Positions 33,381 to 42,499 of a stretch of 64,000 nt of DNA are shown in pieces. This DNA comes from JAPOXR01 sp963662395 (GTDB lineage: Bacteria; Pseudomonadota; Alphaproteobacteria; Rhodobacterales; Rhodobacteraceae): positions 3,968,001 through 4,032,000 of the forward strand of contig OY759511.1 in NCBI GenBank assembly GCA_963662395.1, written 5' to 3'. A program made the position numbers and the translations under genes. The first letter of the stretch is position 1. Each line of letters begins with the position of its first letter. A model generated the notes under the pieces. The model did not search any database, was not told where the DNA came from, and saw nothing but the letters and a program-made list of their open reading frames with translations.

Positions 33381-34114
33381 CCGCTCCCCTGCAAAAACTG
33401 TTCGACCTGGCGCGACGGGCGGGCGATGGCAGTGTCTGCACGCCGGTCGAGGCCGACAAGCTCCATGACGAGTGGAAGCGGGTCTGCGCCGCCGTCGGGC
33501 CGGACCGGATCAACACCCATGGCGAGGATGGCTACACGGTCGCACATGTCCTGGCCCGGCGATCCGATGTGCTGAAGCTGTTCGAGGCCGGCCGGGAGGC
33601 CGGGATGGATTTCAACGCCGAGTGTGCCACCGGGGTTCACACGCTGCCTATCCATTCGGCTGCGGTCAGGGACCGGGAAGGAGACCAGGCAGCGACCGCG
33701 ATCGTCAACTGGCTGCTGGATGTGGCTGGTGCCGACGGGAATGCCGCGATGACGCCTGGCTGGACCCCGCTGCATCTTGCCTGCTGCTTCTCCGATGCCG
33801 ACCGGGTCGACGCGCTCATCAAGGCCGGCGCCAACCTGGAAGTCGTGCTTGCGCCCGGCAACCGGAACCTCACTCCGCTGCTGGTGGCGGCGGCGAGAAG
33901 CTCGGCCGAGATCGTCAAGCTCCTGCTGCTGGCAGGGGCCGATGCCTCGAAGACATCGCAATCCGGGACCGGCACGCAACGGGCCTACCAGCTTGCGCTG
34001 AACAATCAGCGAATTCCGTCGGGCAGCGACGTGCTGGAGCGCCTCAAGGTGCAGCGGTGTCGTCCACCCGACCGCCCGGATGTCACACGAAGGAGACACT
34101 TATGCGCAAGCTGA
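33377..34114 (+). CDS. Ankyrin-repeat protein within the secretion operon
   Basis: A 245-residue protein, coupled to the lipoprotein gene by ATGA. Ankyrin repeats run through about residues 50-220: EDGYTVAHVLARRSDVLKLF, PGWTPLHLACCFSDADRVDA, LIKAGANLEV and LTPLLVAAARSSAEIVKLLL with LAGAD. There is no signal peptide or membrane segment, so it is cytoplasmic. In Legionella and Coxiella ankyrin proteins are common type IV substrates, but location inside the structural operon could also mean a chaperone or scaffold. A second ankyrin protein is encoded at 54.6-55.4 kb. Confidence 0.75.
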   Translation: MTAPLQKLFDLARRAGDGSVCTPVEADKLHDEWKRVCAAVGPDRINTHGEDGYTVAHVLARRSDVLKLFEAGREAGMDFNAECATGVHTLPIHSAAVRDREGDQAATAIVNWLLDVAGADGNAAMTPGWTPLHLACCFSDADRVDALIKAGANLEVVLAPGNRNLTPLLVAAARSSAEIVKLLLLAGADASKTSQSGTGTQRAYQLALNNQRIPSGSDVLERLKVQRCRPPDRPDVTRRRHLCAS

Positions 34115-34758
34115 TCGGAATGCTGCTGATCGCGGCATTGCCGGCTGTCCCGGCCGCTGCCGCTTCCGACCCACCGGCTGACCAGACCTGGATCCGGGAG
34201 ATGCTGTCGGAAGATCCGTCCTGCGACCCGGAGACGATCGACGTGCTCGCCGGCGCTGCCAGGAGGGGAATCGAGCGGGAGGTCGGTCGGAGGGAAAATT
34301 CCGTGAAGCCGCCATCGGCGGCGGCCGAGTTGAGCTGCCTGGGGGATTTGATGTCGACCAATCTGGATGTTGCATTTCCGACCGGAAGGCTGACTGCCGG
34401 CCTGCCGGGTTTCCTGCAGGGAATCCTGTCGCAGCTGGGTGGCTCCGGGTCCGGACTCTCGCTGGGCAGCATCGACGTGGCATCGCTGGCCGCCGGGCTG
34501 GCGGCCGGCCAGACCGACCCGACCCGCATCCTGCCGTCCTCGCTCTGCCCGTTCGCGCAATCCCGCTGGTCGCAGGCCACGCTGCCATCGCTGGGCGGAT
34601 TCGGCGAGTTGGGCCCGCTGGCCATTCTGCCATTGCTGATGGGCGCCGACGAGACGGTGACCAATTTTCCGGCACCGGATTTGCGTCGTCGGTTCGACAC
34701 GGGCAACGGCGAGGCGTCCTCCGGACGGGCCGGAGTCATACTGGGGATAAACCAATGA
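34102..34758 (+). CDS. Exported protein of unknown function in the secretion operon
   Basis: A 218-residue protein with a signal peptide (MRKLIGMLLIAALPAVPAAA). Three cysteines follow (DPSCDPETI, LSCLGDL and SSLCPFAQ). The central region is rich in glycine, serine and leucine (LPGFLQGILSQLGGSGSGLS). The ATG at 34102 is preceded by GGAGACACTT and overlaps the ankyrin gene by 13 bases; the end overlaps the next gene by four. No family recognised. Coupling suggests a periplasmic role in the transfer apparatus. Confidence 0.6.
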   Translation: MRKLIGMLLIAALPAVPAAAASDPPADQTWIREMLSEDPSCDPETIDVLAGAARRGIEREVGRRENSVKPPSAAAELSCLGDLMSTNLDVAFPTGRLTAGLPGFLQGILSQLGGSGSGLSLGSIDVASLAAGLAAGQTDPTRILPSSLCPFAQSRWSQATLPSLGGFGELGPLAILPLLMGADETVTNFPAPDLRRRFDTGNGEASSGRAGVILGINQ

Positions 34759-35861
34759 CACGGATCATCATGCTGGCGGCCGCCCTGGCAGTTCTCGCTG
34801 CGTCGCAGGCCTCGGCGCAGTGCCGCTGCACATCGCAGCTCCAGGCTCACCTTCGCGGCTCCAATTCCGATCGGGCCCGGCAGACCGGGGCGGCTGCCGA
34901 AAATCGGCAGGAGCAGACCGAACGGATCATCGCGGCCATCCGGGCCGGGGCCGGCCAGACATCCGCCTACATCCAGCGCCAGGGCGCACTGATCGAGAAG
35001 GTGTCGGATGCATCCGATCTGAACCAGGCGATTGGCCGGCGGGAAGACATGCGGGCCGGAGCCGAGGGCGGCCGGTATGACCCGGCAGTCTCGAACTGCC
35101 TGGGCTATGGCTCGGCGGCGGTGATGGCTCGCGGCCCGACCGAGGCGGGGCCCGGAGAGCCGCCGCTGCCGCCTACCGGTGCCGATACCCAGAACGAGGC
35201 GCGCAACTATGCCCGCTGCGCCGGCGGAAATTCCGAGGTGTGCGAAGGCACGGGGGCGGTCGTGAACGGCATCATCGACGACCGTGACCAACTCCGCAAT
35301 GTCGGCGGCGTGTTCGACCCCACTTCCGATCTGCGGGTTCTCCTGCAGCAGCCGACGGCCGGGGCCGGAACCGGGGCCGATCCGGATGAGTTGGGCGAGG
35401 CGATCTGGCGATTGCACCAGAACATCGTCGACCCGGTGCCGGCGCCTCCGGTCACCCGGGCCGAGGCGGAGCTGCCGGCAGGCCGGGCCGAGATTGCCCG
35501 GAGACAGTCCGAATCCGCCCGGCGTTCGGCGGCGGCGACGCTGCTGGGCTGGATCCAGACGCGTTCGGCAGCGCATCTGCCGCTGGGCGACTGGGCGCGT
35601 CGCACGGCACCGGACGGGTATCCCTATCCGATCGATGACCGGATCTCGGTTCGGCAGTATTACGACGTGGCCGTCGCCGCCAGCTGGCGGGATCCCGACT
35701 GGCAGGCTGCCCTTCCCGGCATGGCACCCGAGGCGGTCATGCGGGAGGTTGCGGCGCAACTGGCGCTTGGCAATGACCTGGCCCTCCTGCAGTTCGAGCT
35801 GGATCTCCACCGGGCGGCGGTTGACGCGGTGATCGCCTCGGCCTTGCTGGACCAGGAGTAG
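34755..35861 (+). CDS. Exported protein of unknown function upstream of dotL
   Basis: A 368-residue protein with a signal peptide (MTRIIMLAAALAVLAASQAS) and an early CRCTS cysteine motif after it. A helical region follows (about 25-85, RARQTGAAAENRQEQTERII), then YARCAGGNSEVCEGTGAVVN and a C-terminal helical domain. The layout (signal peptide, long helices, paired cysteines) is like that of VirB5/TraW-type periplasmic conjugation proteins, but no specific signature is seen. It sits three bases before dotL. Confidence 0.55.
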   Translation: MTRIIMLAAALAVLAASQASAQCRCTSQLQAHLRGSNSDRARQTGAAAENRQEQTERIIAAIRAGAGQTSAYIQRQGALIEKVSDASDLNQAIGRREDMRAGAEGGRYDPAVSNCLGYGSAAVMARGPTEAGPGEPPLPPTGADTQNEARNYARCAGGNSEVCEGTGAVVNGIIDDRDQLRNVGGVFDPTSDLRVLLQQPTAGAGTGADPDELGEAIWRLHQNIVDPVPAPPVTRAEAELPAGRAEIARRQSESARRSAAATLLGWIQTRSAAHLPLGDWARRTAPDGYPYPIDDRISVRQYYDVAVAASWRDPDWQAALPGMAPEAVMREVAAQLALGNDLALLQFELDLHRAAVDAVIASALLDQE

Positions 35862-35864
35862 CCC

Positions 35865-38147
35865 ATGGTCGAGGTCCACGCCCATCACCACCCGACAGAT
35901 GTTCCGCGGGAGCGGATATTCCCCGTCAACCGGGGATCCGGGTTACGCACCAAGCTCTCGAATCCGAATGTGTGCCGGCCTGTCTGTTTCCTGCTGGGCG
36001 CCGCCCCGTTCGTGTGGCCTCAGTTCTGGACGGTCACGGTGCTGGTCGCCTCGGTCTACACGCTTCTCCTGGCCGGTCAGCGCTACCGCTGTCCGATGAG
36101 GGTTCCGGCATCCTGGGACGGGCCGGATTACGGCGACCGGAAGGACGGGTCGGACTTCGAGCACAAGCAGGCATCGGGGATCCTCTACCTGGGTACCGAC
36201 CGGGATGGCGGCGAACTGTGGATCAGCAACAGCGATGCAAGGCGCCACATCTTCGCTTTGGGGACGACGGGGTCGGGGAAGACGGAATTCCTGCTGGGCC
36301 TGCTGGTGCAACCGATGATGTGGGGGTCTGGCGCATTGTTCGTCGACGGGAAGGGCACTCCTGAATTCTATGCCCGGGTCTACAGCCTGGCGAAGCGCCA
36401 CGGCCGGGAAGATGATGTACGCCTGGTGAATTTCACCGGTGTCGAGGCCGGGGCCGATCCGGATGCGCCGGCCGGCTCGATCGGGAGTCAGTCGAATACC
36501 CTGAATCCCTTCGCCCGCGGCACCCATGACCAACTCACCAACATGGTCTCCAGTCTCATGGGCGGCGGCGGCGATGCCGGCGGCGGCCAGATGTGGCGGG
36601 ATCGCAGCGTGCAGCTGGTGTCGACGCTGATCAGGGTGCTTGTCGAGCTGCGGGACCGCGGCGAGATCCTGCTCGATGTCGAAACGATCCGGAGCTACAT
36701 GCCCCTGGGCGAGGGAGTTCCGGGAGGTACCGGCGACGACATGCCGACCGCCCAGGAAGTCAGTCAGGCGAAGGACCGGGCGAAGGTTCTCAAGATCACC
36801 GCCGAGCACATGGCGATGTTCAACAGGATCAAGGACGGTCAGTGGACCGAGATCAAGCTCGAAACCAGCATGACGGCCCTCTACCTGCGTTCGCTGCGAG
36901 GTGACTTTTCCGATGCATCGCACCTGGCGCTGCGCGGCTTTTTCAACTCGTTGCCAGGTTTCTCCATGGCGACAATGTTCAAGGGCGAGCCGCAGCGGGA
37001 CAAGACGGAGGAACAGCACGGCTACCTGACCATGCAGCTCACCAAGCCCCTGGGCTCGATGGCGGATGATTTCGGCCACATATTCCGCACGCCGCTGGCG
37101 GAGGTGGACATGGATGACGTGATCTACAACCGCAGGATACTCGTCGTTCTGCTGCCTGCACTGCAGAAGGCCAGCGAGGAGACAAGGAATCTCGGTCGAA
37201 TCATCGTGGCCATGGCCAAGTCGATGATGGGTGCCGCCTCGGGATCCCGGGTGGTCGGCTCCAGGAGGGAAATCGTCGAGACCGCGCCGACGCGCAGCAA
37301 TTCTCCCTTCATCGCCGTATTCGACGAGGCTGGCTATTATCTCGTCAAGGGGCTGGATGTTATGGCCGCGCAGGCCAGGGCGCTCGGGTTTTCCATCGTG
37401 ATCGGGGCCCAGGATATCCAGGCCATGCGGGGCGAGATTGCCCAGACCGCCGATTCGGTGATCGCCAACACCTTCCTGAATGTCTATGGAGCGACGGTCG
37501 ATGCGGATGCCACGCTTCGTTTCATCCAGGAAAAGACCGGCAAGGGCTATGCCTCGGTCTCCGGCGGTGCCGAGCGCATGTCGGGCCTGCTGTCATCGCG
37601 AACCCGGGAGCGCGGCGACGTGCGATACGAGGAAGTCCAGCGGGTGACCGGCGACGAACTGCGGAGCCTCGAGCCGGGGGAGTTCGCCTTTGTTTTCCAG
37701 GACCGGATCCACCGGGGAAGGAGTTTCTATGTCGGCTCCGAGATCGCCCCGCATATTGCCATCAACACGTTCCTGGCTGTCAGGGGCCCGCTCGACAAGG
37801 TTCCCGGAGTGACCTCGGTCGAGGAGGATGAGTGGCAGGTGTTCCGGGACCGGGTGCTTGCCGCCCGAGGGCCGACGGAGGAGACATCGCCCACCAGGAC
37901 AATCAACAGGCTGGTCCACGCCGCGGCGCGAAACATCGATGTCGACATCGACATCCTGGGCGGCGGGTTTGCCGCCCGCCTGGCGGCGGTGATGTGTCAT
38001 CAGCTGGATCTCGGCACCGCCGATCGTCCTGCCGAGGAGCCGGTCTTGTCCGGCCCGCCGGAGATCATGGCGGAGGCACCGCACGCGCCGGCCGACAATG
38101 CCGGGATGACTGACCCGATTCCGTCATTTCCGGGGGAGCTGGGCTAG
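35865..38147 (+). CDS. dotL: Type IVB coupling ATPase DotL/IcmO (T4CP)
   Basis: A 760-residue protein, close to Legionella DotL (783). The N-terminus has two membrane segments (about 45-75), then Walker A at about residues 130-138 (ALGTTGSGKTEFLLG) with FVDGKGTPEFYARVYSLAKR, Walker B around SPFIAVFDEAGYYLVKGLDV, and the RecA-like FSIVIGAQDIQAMRGEIAQT. It is the FtsK/TraG-type ATPase that delivers substrates to the channel. The stop codon TAG (38145-38147) lies inside the 8-bp target duplication of an inserted IS; the coding sequence itself is intact. Confidence 0.95.
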   Translation: MVEVHAHHHPTDVPRERIFPVNRGSGLRTKLSNPNVCRPVCFLLGAAPFVWPQFWTVTVLVASVYTLLLAGQRYRCPMRVPASWDGPDYGDRKDGSDFEHKQASGILYLGTDRDGGELWISNSDARRHIFALGTTGSGKTEFLLGLLVQPMMWGSGALFVDGKGTPEFYARVYSLAKRHGREDDVRLVNFTGVEAGADPDAPAGSIGSQSNTLNPFARGTHDQLTNMVSSLMGGGGDAGGGQMWRDRSVQLVSTLIRVLVELRDRGEILLDVETIRSYMPLGEGVPGGTGDDMPTAQEVSQAKDRAKVLKITAEHMAMFNRIKDGQWTEIKLETSMTALYLRSLRGDFSDASHLALRGFFNSLPGFSMATMFKGEPQRDKTEEQHGYLTMQLTKPLGSMADDFGHIFRTPLAEVDMDDVIYNRRILVVLLPALQKASEETRNLGRIIVAMAKSMMGAASGSRVVGSRREIVETAPTRSNSPFIAVFDEAGYYLVKGLDVMAAQARALGFSIVIGAQDIQAMRGEIAQTADSVIANTFLNVYGATVDADATLRFIQEKTGKGYASVSGGAERMSGLLSSRTRERGDVRYEEVQRVTGDELRSLEPGEFAFVFQDRIHRGRSFYVGSEIAPHIAINTFLAVRGPLDKVPGVTSVEEDEWQVFRDRVLAARGPTEETSPTRTINRLVHAAARNIDVDIDILGGGFAARLAAVMCHQLDLGTADRPAEEPVLSGPPEIMAEAPHAPADNAGMTDPIPSFPGELG

Positions 38148-38256
38148 TTTTGGGGATTATGTAGGAAAGTGCCGAAGGGTCAAATCGTCACGCTAGATAT
38201 AGCGCCGCATGTATGCAACTCCCATGCTGACGATGGGTGCACGCCAAATTCCTGGA

Positions 38257-39217
38257 TCACGCAGCGACCAGCCGTTCAACTCTCCACTCGGCGAACTCTT
38301 CCCGTTGTGAGTTGTGCCGGCAACTCTTCAACGCCGGCAATGCGTTTGCCCCGCGCTTCGACCATCCGCTTCCCGACTTCTTGAAGCGGGCGGCGACCAT
38401 CTGCTTGCAGCTGCTCTCGATTTGACCGCTGCCGATCTGCATGCCGCGAGTCCGGTATTCGTCATGGCGCATTCTCTCCCGGCTGGATGTGTAATGGTCG
38501 ATGCACTTCGCCACCGCCTCGTGCCAGCCGCGGCAGGGCTGCAACTCGGCGATGACACGACCGACCTTCCCGTCCGGCAGCAGGGCCTTGCATCCGATCG
38601 GCACCCTGACGGCCTCGGACGCATGTTCCAGGGCATGGAACAGGTCCGGGATACAGGTCTTGCGCATGCTGGCGGGCAACTCGTCGGCCACATCGGTGAT
38701 CCGGGCGGCACCGCCGGAGATCAGGACCACCTGCTGCCCGAACTGCCGGGCCCATCGCCGCAGCGTCGTTGCCGGAACCTGCACGCCGCCCCCGGCGTGG
38801 TGGTCCGTCCCTCCGGCCCGAGGGCACGGTCCAGGGGGAAGTGGCCGGTGCCGCAGCCCCGGCAGCGGCAACATGTCCGGACAACCTTCACCGGTCCCGG
38901 GCGCGAGGCAAGGGTCTTGCCGGCCTTCCGGTGCCGCTCCATCGGCTTGCCGCATGTCGGGCAGTCGGGCGTCGGAAGCGCGGCATCCGTTTTCCCGAGC
39001 AGCGACGCGCGGATGGCGATCCCGATGCCGTCGAGGTCGGCGACATCCCTGCCGGCCAGTTCGTTCTCCGGCTTCGGGATCGAACCTCGCCGCCATCAGG
39101 CCGGTACTCGGTGGACACGCCGCCGGACCCGCACATGATCCCGTGGCTGCCCGTGCCCTTGCCGGCCAATTCCTTCAGGGATGCCACCACCTCCGGGCCG
39201 GGGCCCGACTTCATGTC
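38257..39217 (-). pseudogene. ISKra4-family transposase, frameshifted
   Basis: The C-terminal part is well preserved: DLFHALEHASEAVRV, AVAKCIDHYTSSRERMRHDE, RGMQIGSGQIESSCKQMVAA and RFKKSGSGWSKRGANALPAL, all ISKra4 hallmarks. Upstream the protein continues in another frame (PDCPTCGKPMERHRKAGKTL, then RTCCRCRGCGTGHFPLDRAL, the zinc-finger part) and then a third. At least two frameshifts are needed to join the pieces, so no full transposase can be made. Its 5' limit is approximate. Confidence 0.8.
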
Positions 39218-39518
39218 ATTGCCGCGCATGCCTCGATACTCCTGCTCCCGATTCCCGGTCACACGGCGCCGACCGGCTGGTCCGGTCATTGTCGACCGCG
39301 CCGGGAGGTGGTCGGAAAGAGCATGGAAGCGGCAAATCCTCAACCCGTTGCGTTGCCCCACCTGCACGGAACCGAGAACGGATTCATGTCGACCCGAGGA
39401 ATTGGCGTGTACCCGCTGACGATCGCGCCGCTCAGCATGAAGTTCTTGACATCCTGAAGTTGACTTTTCAATACTTACGGTCGCAGGGTTCGGGTGTCAG
39501 ACAGAACGGAGCAAGGGC

Positions 39519-39683
39519 ATGGTCGAAGTCAACAGGCGCGAAGTTGAGATCGTCCGTCGGGAATACCAGCCTTCAAAGGCTGAACTGGAAGCCGACGCAA
39601 GGGTTGACGCTACGTTCGAGGAAGCGATTGAAGCGCTCTGCCAGCCGGTCAACATCCGCCTCATCAACCGCCCACAGAGATAG
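39519..39683 (+). CDS. Small passenger protein inside the ISKra4-like element
   Basis: A 54-residue, charged protein: MVEVNRREVEIVRREYQPSK, then AELEADARVDATFEEAIEAL and a short tail. GGAGCAAGGGC precedes the ATG. The 'REYQPSKAELEAD' wording is like that of short proteins seen next to mobile elements, but I cannot name the family. It is followed nine bases later by a membrane protein gene, so the two look like an operon inside the IS. Confidence 0.45.
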   Translation: MVEVNRREVEIVRREYQPSKAELEADARVDATFEEAIEALCQPVNIRLINRPQR

Positions 39684-39692
39684 GATCAAAGA

Positions 39693-39965
39693 ATGTTTGA
39701 ATGGTTCGCTGGCCTGGCGGCTGGGTTGAGTCGCAGGGCCAATCCGGGGATGGTGGTGTGCGTAGCTCTTATATGCGTAACTGCCTTGGCGTGGGCTCCT
39801 CTAGATCATGTCACGACTGATGATATAGGTGAGACTACCGCCAGAGTAGATACGTTGGCTGAAACCGTGCTTCTGATCGTTGCGATTTTGGCGGTCGCCC
39901 TTACTCTGTCCTATTTGATATCGCGGACTCGATCACCCGATCAAGATAACACCAAGGACGAATAG
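39693..39965 (+). CDS. Small membrane passenger protein inside the ISKra4-like element
   Basis: A 90-residue protein with two membrane segments (GMVVCVALICVTALAWAPL and TVLLIVAILAVALTLSYLIS) separated by a polar, acidic loop, and a charged C-terminus (SRTRSPDQDNTKDE). It ends only three bases before the right inverted repeat. A two-helix protein with a small charged partner could be a toxin-like or immunity-like passenger. Base composition is less GC-rich than the surrounding secretion genes. Confidence 0.5.
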   Translation: MFEWFAGLAAGLSRRANPGMVVCVALICVTALAWAPLDHVTTDDIGETTARVDTLAETVLLIVAILAVALTLSYLISRTRSPDQDNTKDE

Positions 39966-40001
39966 ACTTTCGGCACTTTCCTACATAATCCCCCTAGTTT
40001 T

Positions 40002-41218
40002 ACCAATAAATGCTCCAATTCGGCCTGTCCTGTTCTCCGGATTCCGGCACATCGCCGAGAATGCTGCCTATTTGCACGTACAGCGCAGGAAGCGCCCAGG
40101 TAGCCAACCATATCATCGCAACCCCGTTTCGTGCGCCCTCGCGGCACTCTGAAGGATGATTTTCAGCGGACGGCCGATTTTCGGCCGAGAATACAGAATG
40201 CCGGGGTTTTCCGGAATTTCAGCCACTCAAACCGGCTCTCTCGTCGCCTTCAGTTCCAAATCAACGCCCAACACCCGGTGAAGGCCACGAGAGAGACCGC
40301 CGGCCAGCGCCGCGAGGACAAATCCGCCTGCCACCGGTCCGAGCCCCGGCCATCGCCGGCCTGATCCTGACAACGGAGAACAGGGGCATGTGCAAGAAGG
40401 AGACCAAATTGACGACTTCAGTTTGCCGGGATGACCCCATCGAAGAATGGGATTTGCCGGATCAACACCCTGTCCCGGCTGACGGGACGTGTGCACAAGA
40501 CAAAGCCGACCCGACTGACAGAGACGCCGCTGCCCGAACCCCGCATCACCTCGCCGCCCGCTGGAACGACAATCCCGAGTCAACCCCGCCTGGTCGATCT
40601 CGGCGCCAACGGTGCAGAGAAAACACGTGACGGGACACGCTGCATTGGCTAGTTTCAGGTGGTCCGTGATGTGGCATCAGGGTTGACAGGCAGTCAGTTC
40701 ATGCCTGCATTGCGGACACACTTTGTCCCTTCCTGCCGCGTATGGATAACCCCTGTCCAGCAGTTCGCCCTCCGGCGAGATGATCGGCGACCCTTCTCCT
40801 TCCAGGAAGGATTGCCTGCTGCGTCGGGCCTTGGACACGGGTGCTGGCGCCCCCTTCATCCTGCAACCCTCCTCCTCGCCCCGTTCACTGACGTTCACTC
40901 GGCTCGGCGGGGGATACCCCCGGACCCCGGCAGGCGAAGAAAAAATCCCATTAATCCCACCATGTGCATAGTCTCTGCCATTTCCCCGATCCTCCCCAGC
41001 CAGGCCCTGGGCCGGGCTGGTGGGAGCGGCTCGAAAACAGGCCGATCTGACCTGTTTTCGGCGGCCGTCGGCCCTGTCGGGCGCCCGGCATTGCACGCCG
41101 CTCCCACCACCCGAAGAACAGCGGCTGCGCTTCACCTGGCGTCTGGCGACGCCTGCCTTCACTTGCCAAGTCCACCACCTGGCGCGAATATTTGGCCGTG
41201 GATCACAAGGCATCAGAG
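40002..41218. other. 1.2-kb region without a supportable gene, containing nested inverted repeats
   Basis: No frame in this stretch shows a family signature or a convincing ribosome site. A minus-strand translation at about 40230-40340 has one hydrophobic stretch (GGFVLAALAGGLSRGLHRVL) that might be a gene remnant. The right end holds the nested inverted repeats at 41018-41109, listed separately, just before a recombinase gene. Confidence 0.5.
41018..41109. repeat. Nested inverted repeats upstream of the recombinase gene
   Basis: The outer arms are a perfect 13-bp inverted repeat (TGGTGGGAGCGGC at 41018-41030 and its complement at 41097-41109). Inside is a second perfect 10-bp stem, CGAAAACAGG (41032-41041) and CCTGTTTTCG (41051-41060), with a 9-base loop. 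The whole can fold as a two-armed structure of about 92 bases. It starts some 200 bases upstream of the recombinase gene. Candidate roles are recombination site, oriT/origin, or a miniature transposable element; the sequence alone does not decide. Confidence 0.6.
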
Positions 41219-42499
41219 ATGACTGACGACCTGGTTTCGGACCACCAGCTGGAGTTGACGGGCGACGCGGTATCGCGTGTCCTGCAGACGCTCGGCCCGG
41301 ATGTGTTCGAGGCCGGCGAACCGTCAGCCTGGGACACGGTGTTCACGGCGATCATGCAGCAACGGTCGACAGGGATTCTCTCGCCGGCGAGGGCGGCCGA
41401 AGAGCTGAACGCGGTACGATCGGTTGCCGCCGCCGGCCCGGACCTGAAATCCCGCCTCGATGGATTCTTCTTCAGCCGCCCGCTGGTCAGGCGGGTCCTG
41501 GCCAGTGCCGTGTCTGAAACCGGTCCCGACCTTCCGGCCAGGCTTGCCCGTATCGAGACCAGGGAGGTCGCTTCCGCGGCGGGTGCCGCTCCTGCATCCC
41601 GGGCAGCCCCGCTGAATGGCAAGCTGGTGCACGAGCCGATCAGCGAGGAAGACCTGGCGACGCTTGTCCAGCATCTGGCTGGCGGCTTTGATCCGCTGGA
41701 TGCGATTTTCTACCCGGAACTCGAGCATTTGGGGAGCATTGCGGCAGCGATCATCGTCGAGGCGAGCTGGGCCACAGGTGTCCGTCCGGTCGAGTGGGTT
41801 GGCTCCAACCTGGCCGTGGAGATCGATGGTCAACTCCAGGACGTGCACCGGGTCTATAAGGCGGCCTTGCAAAGGGATCCACCTCCCAACGAGCGCTCGA
41901 ACCGGCCTGGCTTCCTGGCCCATGCCCGCCACCAGCTCGCCGGCCTCCTTGAATCGGGTCCGGTCTGGCTCGAGGTAAACAGCGCCAAGAGTGTCTGGCT
42001 GCAACGCCACGGGCTGAGCACGCATCGTTCGATCGGGCTGGCGAGGGCGAGCACGGATGTGAAGATGTCGGTGTTCTGCGCCACGGCCGTTGTCCGAAGG
42101 ATTGGCCAGGCATCCTGGTCAGCCTGGCAACGGCGTATCAACCGGCGACTGAGGCAGGCTGGTCGTCGCCTCCTGCCGGCCCGCCAGCAGCCACTCAAGC
42201 TGTACAGCTTCCGCCACGATTTCATCGACCGCTGCAAGGCGGTACTGTCACCGGCCGAGACCGCGGCGCTGGCCGGTCATTCATCCGCCCGGACGAAAAT
42301 GCATTACGGCCGCCCTCGCCGCAAGGGATCAACCGGGGCGGTCGTGCCCGCGCAGGCGGCCCCGGCGGAGACAGCAGCCATGGAGATGCATCTCGAGCGC
42401 CAGGCCAAGGGCAAGCCCGACCGGACCCCGGCCCGGACCCGTCGCCCGACCTTCTCTGACGGGCCCTCACCCTCACCGTCACCAGGAGGTCCGATGTGA
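41219..42499 (+). CDS. Tyrosine recombinase-like protein
   Basis: A 426-residue protein. The C-terminal half has a tyrosine-recombinase-like catalytic set: first Arg in EASWATGVRPVEWVG, then LKLYSFRHDFIDR (His/Arg box), AALAGHSSARTKMHYGR (GH box and nucleophile Tyr). The N-terminal ~190 residues are unrecognised, and the C-terminus ends in a basic, proline-rich tail. ATG 41219 is preferred over GTG 41192. Rci-like recombinases of IncI elements rearrange pilV; a similar or an integrase role is possible, but its neighbour and the nested repeats upstream are the only context clues. Confidence 0.65.
   Translation: MTDDLVSDHQLELTGDAVSRVLQTLGPDVFEAGEPSAWDTVFTAIMQQRSTGILSPARAAEELNAVRSVAAAGPDLKSRLDGFFFSRPLVRRVLASAVSETGPDLPARLARIETREVASAAGAAPASRAAPLNGKLVHEPISEEDLATLVQHLAGGFDPLDAIFYPELEHLGSIAAAIIVEASWATGVRPVEWVGSNLAVEIDGQLQDVHRVYKAALQRDPPPNERSNRPGFLAHARHQLAGLLESGPVWLEVNSAKSVWLQRHGLSTHRSIGLARASTDVKMSVFCATAVVRRIGQASWSAWQRRINRRLRQAGRRLLPARQQPLKLYSFRHDFIDRCKAVLSPAETAALAGHSSARTKMHYGRPRRKGSTGAVVPAQAAPAETAAMEMHLERQAKGKPDRTPARTRRPTFSDGPSPSPSPGGPM

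Larger units (their letters stand above)
38152..39993. mobile_element. ISKra4-like element (1842 bp) with passenger genes, flanked by 8-bp target duplication
   Basis: Perfect 25-bp inverted repeats bound the element: left 38152-38176 (begins GGGGATTATGTAGGAAAGTG) and right 39969-39993 (its exact reverse complement). Both sides are flanked by the direct repeat CTAGTTTT (38144-38151 and 39994-40001). The minus strand carries a degraded ISKra4-family transposase and the plus strand two small intact ORFs. Perfect ends and perfect duplication indicate a recent insertion, in contrast with the decayed transposase, so movement probably depended on transposase from another copy. Confidence 0.85.

Noticed and set aside
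34083..35891. 602-codon minus-strand ORF opposite the exported proteins before dotL
   Set aside because: Plus-strand genes have signal peptides, coupled starts and ribosome sites; the minus-strand frame has none.
35918..35940. A TTCCCCG...CGGGGAT hairpin at the start of dotL resembling the CRISPR-like repeats at 13.8 kb
   Set aside because: Single copy, inside a conserved coding region (FPVNRGSG of DotL), no spacing partner; similarity explained by GC-rich coding sequence.
40388..40630. 80-codon ORF in the region after the ISKra4-like element
   Set aside because: No ribosome site, no homology and unusual composition (frequent Asp/Pro/Arg from GC-rich random frames).
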